Notes under the pieces: model-generated
Databases searched by the model: none
Seen by the model: the letters and a program-made list of their open reading frames with translations, nothing else
Told to the model about the DNA's origin: nothing
Made by a program: the position numbers and the translations under genes
DNA from: Erpobdella octoculata
Taxonomy: Eukaryota; Annelida; Clitellata; Hirudinida; Erpobdellidae
DNA: 64,000 nucleotides
Assembly (NCBI GenBank): GCA_963978895.1
Contig: OZ022239.1
Span: 18,294,389 to 18,358,388, forward strand
Reading direction: 5' to 3'
Part shown: piece after piece, positions 35,121 through 44,924 of the stretch
Position numbering within the stretch: position 1 is the stretch's first letter
How the letters are laid out: each line of letters begins with the position of its first letter

Positions 35121-35207
35121 CTGCAGATAATCTTGTAAAGCTGATATAATCGCTTGACATACTTCGAACACAATGTTACTCACTGTTCTTTTGCCCAAGC
35201 GAAATTT
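35121..35207 (-). CDS. Harbinger transposase, upstream exon
   Basis: The minus strand encodes KFRLGKRTVSNIVFEVCQAI and ISALQDYLQ, then the donor GTTAGA. This is the helix-turn-helix stretch that precedes the catalytic domain in Harbinger transposases (family: F-x-x-x-x-S-T-V-S-x-I-V). The exon start is unclear. Confidence 0.7.
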
Positions 35208-35649
35208 TTTTACTTAAAGTTTACTATATAATATGTTAATTTTAACTTTGCTTAACCCCGTGATGATTCAATGCGTATTGGAATTCTTTTTGCGTGTGTA
35301 GACAATTTTATATCTTAGCTCGATGCGAGATTTACCAATAACTGCAGAGTAATAATTTGTGTATCAGCGTTGGTCCAAAGATTAGCTGTTTTCTGTGCCA
35401 AATTACAATCAGCGAACTCGTGGAATTTTATCCTATTAGTGGTATTGATACAATGTTGATTCCCTCACAGCTGTCTACATCAAAGTTATTATTTATTACA
35501 CAAAAATAAAACAAAATTATACCCACCCCATTTTGGACATCTTTTTTTACAAACTTTTATTTAGGTTACAATCTCTGTTTGTGTGTGTGTGCGTGAGGCT
35601 TTCTCTGTACGCAAATATTGCAAGTGAAATTTAACCAGCATTTTGACTA

Positions 35650-35800
35650 GCTAGGAAGTTGAAACTTTCAGCATAGCTTTATATTTGATGAAAATACATG
35701 ATTCAATTAAAAAAAAACTTTCAACATCTTTTGCATTTCCTAATTGAATGTATTTGAAATCAAAGTTTGTGTTGAAAAACTCGTTTTTCCTTTACTTGTT
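35650..35800 (-). repeat. Second copy of the 2325-2470 repeat
   Basis: Inverted relative to 2325-2470, with about 85-90% similarity by eye. Lies inside the Harbinger element. Confidence 0.65.
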
Positions 35801-35837
35801 TTACTGCAATATGATTAAATCATTCATCCCCCTTATA

Positions 35838-36330
35838 TCCAGTGGCGCGTGGCGAATCCAGAATTTTCTGATGGGGGATTCACTTCAGAAATTTTTTTAT
35901 ATTCTCTTCCAAAAAGCTGATAACCGGTAAGGGGTAGTCGTAAGTATTTTTCAAAAAAAAAATTCAAAGACTTCCAATTTCTCCTCCCAAAAAAGCTGCG
36001 GTCGTTTTCCAAAAACAAGGTATTATACCCAAAAAAATTCAATTAATACTCTGATGTGGGATGCATTTCCCCATCTCTCTCTGCTTGTACCTACGTATTT
36101 ATATAAATGTAAAAGGTAATGTGTGTGTGAGAGAGCATTCGTTTATCACATCCAAGCCGCAGGAGCAATTTTAACAACATTTAGCATGCAGGTAACTTCA
36201 GTGATGAGAAAATTTTGAAAAATTACAAAAAATCTGTTATTTCTTTGACGTTTCATTGGCAAAAACGAGACAAAACTAAGGACAAAAAACCTGGACAACA
36301 CCGGGTAACCCTGCCAGTAAGCTATATAAT
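35838..36330. repeat. Repeat debris: CAGTGGCG start and E-type end
   Basis: 35838 reads cagtggcgcgtggcgaatcc, a hAT-end-like start. 35890-35965 repeats the aaagctgataaccggtaagg phrase seen at 5935 and 12190. 36285-36318 reads aacctggacaacaccgggta, then accctgccag, an E-box relative. No gene. Confidence 0.45.
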
Positions 36331-36642
36331 GGCGGGAAAATTTTGCCCCCCCCCCCTGGAAAATGCTGAATTTACGTCCCTGTTGTTTATGTGTAAAACA
36401 AATGACGTTTAAATTTCTGTGCACCAATAATTAAATAAAATCTAACCGTTCCATTATCCACGGTTTCACCCAAATAGATCTTTGTCTGCTAGTCTTTTTT
36501 TTTCGTTTTAACTTAATTACGCAATGCAAAGCAACAACTGCTGCAGCCGCGACGTCCATGTTTTGATTAAAAGTAGACAACAAGTACCAACTGCAACGAG
36601 AAGCGTGTGCGCGCAAAAGTTGCTCTGGAAACTCAGTTGCAC

Positions 36643-38726
36643 CAGTGGCGTAGCTAGGGTCTTCTGCGCCCGGGGACAAAACACAAAATCTGCGCCCCTT
36701 ACATAAAATCTGTCAAACTACATAAAATATAATAACTGTCATACTCAGTATTTGCATGTAGGCTACAGTCTCTGGCGCCTATATACATGCATTTCAGTGT
36801 ATTTAAATTTCTATAGGTATGCATATTGCACCTTACATCATAATTGTATTATTCTTTCTTAGTTTTTACTATTATACTGTTTTTCTTACAATTACAAAAT
36901 ATTAATGAATATGATTACGTATATAATTAGATTCTTTCAATTTATTTTTCCAGTAATTTTTATAATTCTGTATTTTTCTTGTCCGCTGAGTCAGAAGTGC
37001 GAAAGAAAAATCATAAAATTTAAAAGCAAAACAACAGATAGGTATTGTCAAAAATTGTGGTTAAAATGAGCTGAGTTTTAAACAAAATTTATTTTTCTTG
37101 CTTTTACTGCAGCAAACTGGTTAATTATATCATCAAAATCAATCTGTTCAAGAACTTCCCTCTCTACACTCATTAGGGCCAGATCGCTAAGTATATCTTG
37201 TCCCGTGGATGCTCGAAGGTAGGAAAGAATTATTTTTAATTTACTGAAGGATCGCTCACAGCTGGCAATCGAGACAGCTATGGTAAGAAGGATTTGTAGA
37301 GCAACACGCAAATTTGGAAAAACATCTTCTCCGTAACTAAGAATGAACGACAAGAGTTCTGTAGGAGTCTTTGGTGCGGTATCCTGGCGGGTCTCAAGGA
37401 GCATTTTGCAGTCACATATTTCATTTAATAACTCAATTCCTTCAACATCCGAGTCATAAAAATTTCTAAATTTAATACAATGATGACGGAGACTGTCAAG
37501 ATCTTTGTCATTCAAAAGTTTGTCTACATCAAATAAGAATCCGAATTTGAAGTTCAGATCTTTGAGACGAGTAAACCTTGTTGTCATCTCCTGTTGAAGT
37601 CGATCTAAAATACTTTTCATGATCCGAACAATTTCTTCTTCTGCCGAAAGTCCTGCATCTCGGGCAAGTTCTCCAGGCATCTTTCTCCGTCGCCTGTTTC
37701 TACTTTCTACAGCAACACCCCTTAGCTCACATCTTTCCTTTGCTTTTAGCACTGAATCATGGCATATGTCTTTAAGGATTTTTGTAATATCCGTGTGCAG
37801 AGATTCAATATCCAAAGACGCTTCGTGAAAATTCATTGTTGGATCTTGAAGTCTTTTCCGAACACGGTCGATTTTCTTGAGTATGTCATGCCACAAAGGA
37901 AGGAAAACTAAGAAGTTGAAACTAAGAATACTTTGTAGCAGAATTACAGCATCGCCTCTAGTTTCTTGTGTTTCAGTTGTATCTTCAGATATTTTTTCCA
38001 ATAGACTAACTATATTATCAAGTCCATCATGGATTGCTTTAACACATTCTGCTCTAGCACTCCATCGTGTTTCTGATTCACGCTTGACTTTGATGGTCAC
38101 TGCTTCTTTAAGTTTTTCCCATCGACGGGTTGATCTTAAAAAAATTGATAAATTGCATACCGATGCTATCGCATCCTCCCAGCCAGTTCAATGTGTATTG
38201 TGTAAATTTGTTTCTATCAGTAAAATTTCATTCCACTGCTGCAGGAACCTAAACAAAGTTATTACTGTGCACTCAATGCTACACATTTTTCAAAACAGAT
38301 TTTACTAGTTTATATTCATAATTGTAATACATAGACTCAGTATATTAGTGCTATTATTAAGTCCCGAGTCCAATGTCCATGTGTCATACTTAGGAAGATT
38401 ATCTACATTATCATCCATTTCTCCAACAGCCCGTTGTTCCCGTGAGACAAAAACGAAACTAAACTTAGTAATAGCAGTTATATGTAGGCGGCTACACTGA
38501 CTAACCCAATGTAGCTATACCACAGATATACTATATAGAGAATAATCTATACAAACTTTTAACTGCACTGTTTGACTTGACCTGCACTGTTCTAAAGGAG
38601 AGTCATAAAAATTGCTAGGTAAAGCAAAATAATAATAAAAAAAAATTTGGTCACTGATATTGCGCCCCACCCAGCCCTGCGCCCGGGGACAACTGTCCCC
38701 CCCTGCCCCCCCTCCCTACGCCACTG
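36643..38726 (-). mobile_element. Complete hAT transposon with perfect 8-bp TSD
   Basis: Starts CAGTGGCGTAGCTAGGG and ends CCCTCCCTACGCCACTG. Flanked by AGTTGCAC at 36635-36642 and 38727-38734. The duplicated 8-mer belongs to the Harbinger right end, proving later insertion. 2084 bp, one transposase on the minus strand. Confidence 0.95.
37078..38192 (-). CDS. hAT transposase (C-terminal two-thirds, TTF/MYM-type subgroup)
   Basis: Open from about 38192 to the stop at 37078. Begins EDAIASVCNLSIFLRSTRRW, then ESETRWSARAECV (the conserved TRW segment) and ends with the hAT dimerisation region SIASCERSFSKLKIILSYLR. N-terminal zinc finger and the first catalytic Asp block are absent in the 500 bp upstream, so this copy is either 5'-deleted or has a missing exon. 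The family cuts and pastes DNA and makes 8-bp duplications, which matches the flanks. Confidence 0.85.
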
Positions 38727-38764
38727 AGTTGCACAACTTTGTTGTTCGTGTGCGCCCGCCTTAA

Positions 38765-39480
38765 GTTGTGCAACTCGAGTTGTGCAGCCAAATTGCTCGT
38801 GTGCGCGTCATGAGTTGAGCAACTTTTTAAATCCTTTAAATTATTTTCGATTGTCTTCTTGTCGGTCACAAACTTTGAGTCTCAAAATTAACTCACTTCC
38901 CGTTATCCGATCGAGCTGAAATTTGGCACATCGACTTGGGCTGCGAGACAATTGAATCTATCAAAATTTCAGTTTGATCGGATATTGTATAATTAAGTTT
39001 TTCAAAAAACACAAAATTTTAACGGATTTTTAATTTTAAAAGATTTTTAATAAAAACTTTGTTTTTATGGGTTAGTATTTAAGTTGTCAACTCAGTTGCC
39101 CAACTAGTTTAGTTTTCAAATTCGTTTGAAAACTTTGGACAACTTTTAGTCACCCGTCTTTCTGTAATTAGTTAAATAGTTCTTTTTATAAGAAAAATAT
39201 AAAAAATAAAATGAACCAGCGATTCTGTTATGAATTTGATAAATTTTAATAATTTTTTTTAGTAATTTGCACAAAGTTTTATGACTTGATTATCGAATAA
39301 AATACAAAACTTGCGAGAAAAAATTGTGACAGAATTTGATTTAATGTAATAAATTAATTCATTAGAGAATTTCAACAAAAAATACCAACTGTTACTCTAA
39401 GCGTGTGCGCGCAAAGGCTGCTCAAGAAATTTAGTTGTCAAACTAAATTGCTCAAATTTGTTGTTCGTGTGCGCCCGCCT
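38765..39480. mobile_element. Second, end-to-end Harbinger copy (short, non-autonomous)
   Basis: Begins gttgtgcaactcgagttgtg (the sub-terminal region of 32696-38761 without its first ~25 bp) and ends ttgttcgtgtgcgcccgcct with TAA at 39481-39483. The TAA at 38762-38764 separates it from the first copy. It contains an insertion of the dispersed repeat at 38846-39075. Confidence 0.8.
38846..39075 (-). repeat. Dispersed repeat inserted in the second Harbinger copy
   Basis: The reverse complement of 24340-24560. It interrupts the sub-terminal sequence between gagcaactttt and aagttgtcaactcagttgcc, which are contiguous at about 32780-32810. Confidence 0.85.
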
Positions 39481-39696
39481 TAAGGCTTCTGCCAAACGCC
39501 ACAAACCCGATGAATTTGTTTACATTTAGAATATTCGAAAAATTCGTTTCCTAAAAAATCTGTTAATGTTGAGACAATAATTTTTTGATGATATAATTTA
39601 TTTTTAGTTGTTTTAATAATACCGACTTTATTTTTTAATATTTTGAAATTTAATTGAACGCCTGCTAGCTTCACACGCATTTACATACATGTTGTA

Positions 39697-39830
39697 TAGA
39701 GGTGTGCGCGGGGATGACTTTTCGTCCCCATCCCCAACCGTCCCTGTGAGTGTCATCCCCATCCCCAACCGTCCCCGCAGTGTTTCATCCCCATTCCCAT
39801 CCGTCCCCGCACCGTTTATTCCCAATTTTT
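39697..39830. repeat. hAT-Ac left terminus
   Basis: TIR followed by four degenerate copies of a motif like cgtccccatccccaaccg. Confidence 0.75.
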
Positions 39831-39868
39831 ATTCAATCCTGTACTAGTCATTATTTTTAACTTAAGTG

Positions 39869-39903
<35 letters not shown>

Positions 39904-39938
39904 GTAATTACACTGTAATAGGAATCAATACAATTTAT

Positions 39939-40183
39939 TTATTTGAGAACATGACTAAATAAAAGTCCATCGACGTTTTTTTCACTTAGCTGAGTTCGTC
40001 TATCATTTATTGTTAGTCCACCCATTGAAAATACTCTTTCAGAGGATGTGCTTGCTGCTGGCACACTCAAAATATTTTCTGCGACTTGGGATAGTTTTGG
40101 CCATTTCTTTGAGTTTTTTTCCCAAAAACTGAGCAAATCACCTTTTACACCTTCTTCCTTTAATGCCAAATAGTCAGAGCAAC
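39939..40183 (-). pseudogene. hAT-Ac transposase, last exon (dimerisation region)
   Basis: After an acceptor (ttttataag) it reads GCSDYLALKEEG...LLSFWEKNSKKWPKLSQVAE and PAASTSSERVFSMGGLTIND and then RRTQLS. This is the hallmark hAT C-terminus (A-x-S-x-x-S-E-R-x-F-S). Intact here, but its gene is split. Confidence 0.88.
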
Positions 40184-40527
40184 CTTATAAAAATAATTAA
40201 CATTGTGAAACTAGTTGCTCATGTAAGCAAAAGTAATTAATAACAATGAACCAGTCTAAAAAAAAACTTTCTTGCTTTTAATATAAAGATAATTTAATAA
40301 TAAAACTTACTTCATTCGAAAATGAACTTGTTGACGTTGTGGTGTAAAAGCTGGCATAAAAGTCGTCCTCAAGTTTTCTTTTTTCGACGGGTTGTTGTTC
40401 TGAAGTCATCTTGTGGCTCAGAATTTACTGTTATGTCATCTACGAGCTTTTGTAGATCTGTAACAAAAATGAAAAAAGTTCAAATATTATATGTAAAACC
40501 TAATAATGTGAAACAAATTAATCAAAC

Positions 40528-40821
40528 CTTCAATAGCAGTTTCTCGCATTACTTTTGGAAGAACATCGGGATTATCTTTTAACCCGGGGTGCAACAAAGT
40601 AGCAACGAAATGTAAAGGTGCAACAACAAAGTACTTTTCAAGATGCCAATGAAGACGCTTTTTCATCTGTGCAATTGTGGAGCAGTCTGTTGCAGTTGAG
40701 AGTAATTTATTTGATAGCTGCAATTTCGTTGGTACCACTAAGTGCAGCGTTGGGTCTTTGTCTGATGAAAGTTGATTTGTAGCCACTTCGAATGGCTCTA
40801 AAACTTCAATAATAGATATCT
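40528..40821 (-). pseudogene. hAT-Ac transposase, penultimate exon
   Basis: Reads ISIIEVLEPFEVATNQLSSD, PTLHLVVPTKLQL and HFVATLLHPGLKD, the usual L-x-P-F-x-x-x-T-x-x-L-S and A-T-x-L-x-P-x-x-K motifs. Splice sites: acceptor ctttag, donor gtttga. Confidence 0.85.
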
Positions 40822-40845
40822 AAAGATTCGTTTTCATTTCATAGA

Positions 40846-40999
40846 TCAGTGGAGAAAATTTCTTCATTAGCTGATCATCATTTCCAACCAAGTTATGTAT
40901 ACCAGAAAAAATTTTTACAACAGAATTTAACATTGTTAGGACACTGTTCCATCTTGTTGGAACACATTGTTTCAGCGTGGTATCAAGGATATCTATTGT
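40846..40999 (-). pseudogene. hAT-Ac transposase, TRWNS exon
   Basis: Reads DILDTTLKQCVPTRWNSVLT then MLNSVVKIFSG. Contains the conserved T-R-W-N-S. It lies just outside the left end of U, so the preceding exons were displaced to the right side. Confidence 0.82.
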
Positions 41000-41375
41000 T
41001 TACGTTTAGAACCAAATCGATTTCGGTAAACATGGAGAATAGCGGCAGAAATTATTTTCGGTGTTTTTAATCATTTTTCCCTTATAATAATTTTATATTT
41101 GTAATCACAATAACAACTCCAATTTAATGATCCAAGCAGTTTATTAATTTTTGATAATAAAATTCTCTCAGAAAACACACGAAATGCGCGAGAATCACAA
41201 CAAAAACTATGAATAGCGCAGTCGAACAGAAACGGTTTATAGTTTTATAGCGTAGTCTAAAATAATGTAACAATCACAAGATAAAATATTAATTACGCAG
41301 TCAGATTAACATTATTCACAGAAAAAATGATAGTGTGACGGGATTCTGCTCGGGTATTGATGCCTGACGACGAAA

Positions 41376-44300
41376 TAGTCCAGGAGAATTAAAATTTGTC
41401 CTTGTTGTACCTAGACAAAATTTACAGCAAGCTGATTTTTGGATATTTTGTTTGTAATACGTTTATGATTCTTCCTGCAAAAATCGGTTGAAATCGTCAT
41501 ATAGGAAATTGGTTTTTTGACGCTTTTTTGAAAGAGATTTACCTTAGTGAGCGATAAGTTAGTATTTTCGTAAATTGTCGTAAAACATGGAATTTCTAAG
41601 TTAGGATCTTGTAAAATATCTATTTTTTGGAGTTTTTATTGTTCTTTTTCGAAATGGGTGAACTAAATGAAATGTTATGTTTAATTTGTCGAACTGAATT
41701 CCGTTCCGACAACGTCTGTGATACAGTCAAGATGGTTACACTAGGTGTTAAACTGTTAAAGGTATTGAAACGTTATGTCAATTCAGCGTTTTACGTGGTG
41801 ATGAACAGTTAACAGAGAATCTGTTAAAATTTAACAGTTAAATAAACCAAATGTTGCTAATGTTCATGATCATTGCCGGAAAGACTACACTAACAAAAGA
41901 AGTTTTGATCAATTGCAACGAAAGAATGAGCAGCATGCAGAAGGTGTTGGTGTTGATCAAGAGAATTTTAAGTGTAAATTATTACGATCGTCTGTCGACA
42001 CTTTCAATTGGAAGCAACATTGTTTTTTGTGTGGAAAAATAGTTTTTGGAGAAAGTAGAAAACATTTAAAAGAAGAATCAAGTACTGTGATGACATTGAA
42101 ATTCAGAGAAACTATATAATTGAAACTTGCCTCAAAAGAAATGATGCATGGAGTGTAGAAGTTCTTGGTAGGTTAAATTCATGCAATGACTTACCAGCTG
42201 AAGAAGCTCGTTGCCACAGAGTGTGTCATTCTGTGTTCCTAAAATGTCAATCAAAGTATGTCAGAGATAATACCGCTGGCCGAAACCATCCAGGTCGACA
42301 TCCAGATAACAACATGTTAATTACTTTTAAAAAACTGTGTGACTGGTTATAAGAAGAAGATCAAGGAATTTATACGATAGCTGAAATACAAATTAAAATG
42401 CAAGAATTATCGGAAGATGGTGAAGTGTATTCATTAAAACATATAAAACGAAAGCTGGAAGAACGCTACGCTGAGCACATATTTTTTGCCGAAATTTGTG
42501 GTCGAAAAAAATGTTATTTGCTTTTGTAACGTGGCATCTCACATTATAACTAACCAATGGTATGCTGAAAAAAAGAGTAGCATAGAAGATGAGAGCGAAC
42601 GTATCATAGTGGCAGCAGCAAAATTGATAAGAGCTCAAATAAGGGAAATGTCCTCAAATGAAACGTATCCAGGAACTGATGCTTTCTCAAATATTGAAAA
42701 TGCCAAAAGGTGGATTCCTAGTTTTTTGAAAATCTTAATTGAAAATATTGTTTGTAATGAAATGAAACAAGTTTCCATATGTCATTCTATTGTGCAGGGG
42801 GCAAGACAAAGATCTCATCTCTCTAATTTTGTTTGGCGTTGGAGTTAGTTTAGATCACGCCTTTGGATCTAGATGGCTGCTTGATTTAATGTCACGTTTG
42901 GGATTTTCAATTTCATATGATGAAGTTAAACTTTTTAAACTATCAGTGGTTCAGAATGACTCCCCTGATACTCCTCAGTCTTTTCCTCAATGTTTTATGC
43001 AGTGGTCTGGTGATAATCTTGACCACAACATTATCACTTTATATGGAAGTGGTACCTTTCACGGTATGGGCATCATATCAATGTCTACTCCGTGTAATCG
43101 ATTAGGGTCAGGACACTATGCTAAATCAGCTGTACCTCGATTGTCACGCGTAAAATCCAGTTGTGTTGTGAAAAACCGAGGTATTATTATATTGGGATAC
43201 ACATTCCCAGACAAGTTATCATTATCATTGATGTCTTTCAAGCCCATCTCTCACTTAAATTTTGCTTCTGTGTTGCCTCCTTCTTCAAACTTGGAACTTG
43301 CCTGGAAAATTGGTATCTTGTGCTTAGATGAAGATCAGCAAAGGTCAAATTGGTCCGGCTTTAAGGAACATGCTTGTAAACCTGACGGATATTTCAGATC
43401 ATCATCAGACATAAGGATGCTTCCGATTATTGATTTGAACCATAATGACACCAGGCTCAAAAGCTCAACATTCCAACGGCTTGTGTGACTTTCGACCAGC
43501 CACTGTGGTTAAAGGCTGTTGATATTGTGCATTCATCCAAACTGAACATAGTATGTCGTCTAAGTGGGTTTCATGTCTTGATGAATTATTTGGGCAGCAT
43601 TGGTCATGTCATGGCTGGCTCAGGTTTGACAGAAGCGCTGCAGTGCTGTTATGGACCCATAGCCATAACTCACATGATGACAGGGAAGGCAGTAGCTAGA
43701 GCACTACGCGGCCACTTTTTAGTAGAGTCAGCTTTGTTTGCTTTTCTTTTGGAATCAATATTGAAAATGGAGTTTTTGACTACTTCTGATATTGATAATC
43801 TGAGCGTCTCCGATCGGGATGCAAATTTAACGTGAGGCTTTATTTACAGTGGTCTAACTGAAATTCTTATTCATTATTTTAAAGAAATTGTACTACTGGA
43901 CCTAGTGGACCTACCATACAAACTTTATATAACCAAACAAAAGAGATATAGGCACACAGACAAAGGACACAGGGCGGGAAATAAAGAAATTGTTATTTTT
44001 AGGTGTTTTTGTTGCTTTTCTGTTTGTTTTTTTTTATTGTATGTTGAAATTGGAAATTATTTATGGATTTATATGTATGCTTTTTAATATATGTATATTA
44101 AATAGTATGTAACAAGCAATTTTCATAATAATCTTAGTTTTTTTTGCACATTTAGTCAAAAACGGCATAATACAGTAGTTTATTTGTATCCGTATATAAT
44201 GTTGCGAGACAAATTTTAACTTATGTATATTTTGCAATTTTGCATTAGGTAGTTTTCATCTATAGATTGAGTTATTTTTACTGTAGTTATTTTCATTTAA

Positions 44301-44498
44301 TTGGATTAAAAGAGCTGGCATATTCAATTATTTTACCGATTTTAAGGCCGATTTTGAAAATCGTCTGTAATTTTTTTATACGATGAGTTGGAAGGGTGGA
44401 TTTTTAACTAATTGTTGCTAACACATATACCTACAAAACAAAATATCTAACTGCTTTGCTTCCAATTATGCCAGCTTTTTTTAATTCTCCTGGACTAA
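41376..44498 (+). mobile_element. TE1: 3.1-kb DNA transposon with 19-bp perfect TIRs
   Basis: TAGTCCAGGAGAATTAAAA at 41376-41394 is exactly inverted at 44480-44498. Imperfect similarity (gatattttgttt near 41440 and inverted near 44440) extends the TIR to 60-80 bp. Flanks read AAA on both sides, or the duplication is the TA at each tip. It carries a decayed gene (41641-43835) of an uncharacterised metazoan protein family. Superfamily unassigned; a 3-bp duplication would allow Academ, which should be tested. Confidence 0.85.
41641..43835 (+). pseudogene. TE1 transposase-like protein, broken by stops and frameshifts
   Basis: Successive frames give MGELNEMLCLICRTEF, CRKDYTNKRSFDQLQRKNEQ, DTFNWKQHCFLCGK, DAWSVEVLGRLNSCNDLPAE then EARCH, and a zone ending ERYAEHIFFAEICGRKK. 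A TAA then falls near 42349 and a frame change near 42510. The best block, 42790-43488, has HGMGIISMSTP, WSGFKEHACKPDGYF and LPIIDLNHNDTR. 43485-43835 gives TFDQPLWLKAVDIV, LSGFHVLMNYLGSIGHVMAG and MMTGKAVARALRGHFLVESA. I recall this as a large family of unnamed proteins in cnidarians and molluscs. Asp in PIIDLN and TFDQPL are candidate catalytic residues (inference). Confidence 0.7.
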
Positions 44499-44598
44499 AA
44501 CAACTGATTCGAGACTAACAAAGCTCAAAAGTTTATTAATACAACACAAACGACACTAATCGGACAGAGCTTCACCTCTCAAAAGCGCACGAAGAAGA

Positions 44599-44610
44599 GA
44601 ACTCCAATTC

Positions 44611-44613
<3 letters not shown>
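44599..44613. other. Target-site copy, left of LINE A
   Basis: GAACTCCAATTCCAA. Repeated fully at 51632-51646, as TCCAATTCCAA at 50038-50048 between A and B, and as a single empty site near 56893-56909 in copy R of U. Confidence 0.9.
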
Positions 44614-44650
<37 letters not shown>

Positions 44651-44705
44651 ATAGTTTAATGTCCTTATACATAGAATTTTTAGACATGGGGAATGGGAGG
44701 GAAGG
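44614..44705 (-). repeat. Shared 3' tail and poly(A) of LINE A
   Basis: T34, then atgatagtttaatgtcctta and tacatagaatttttagaca (plus strand). The same about 40 bp stands next to poly(T) in B (50069), C (56959) and D (58554). Confidence 0.9.
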
Positions 44706-44924
44706 GTAAGGGTGGGGAGGAAAAAAAAACGGGAAGAAGAAAAGGGAATAAGAAGAGCCAGAAAATTGCTAAATAATAACACTTTAGGAAGAGGAAAAAT
44801 TCAGTAGAATATGAATCTAGAATACTCTTTTTCTTCCTTTTTCCTCTTCCTACTATAACCGTTCCTGGATTGCCGTCCTGCTGTCATCCTCAATCCCGGA
44901 TTAAGCTGGATGGCCGGTCGTTGA

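Larger units (their letters stand above)
32696..38761. mobile_element. PIF/Harbinger transposon with a nested hAT
   Basis: Ends AGGCGGGCGCACACGAACAA... and its exact inverse ...TTGTTCGTGTGCGCCCGCCT (TIR about 34 bp), flanked by TAA at 32693-32695 and 38762-38764, the 3-bp target site of this superfamily. It carries a DDE transposase (minus) and a MADF/BESS protein gene (plus). A hAT at 36643-38726 was inserted later, near the right end. Confidence 0.92.

Noticed and set aside
43905..44087. A 60-codon ORF repeated exactly at 56052-56234, considered as a conserved small gene
   Set aside because: Both lie in the duplicated 3' region of TE1 after its gene; identity is explained by recent duplication and no selection is shown.
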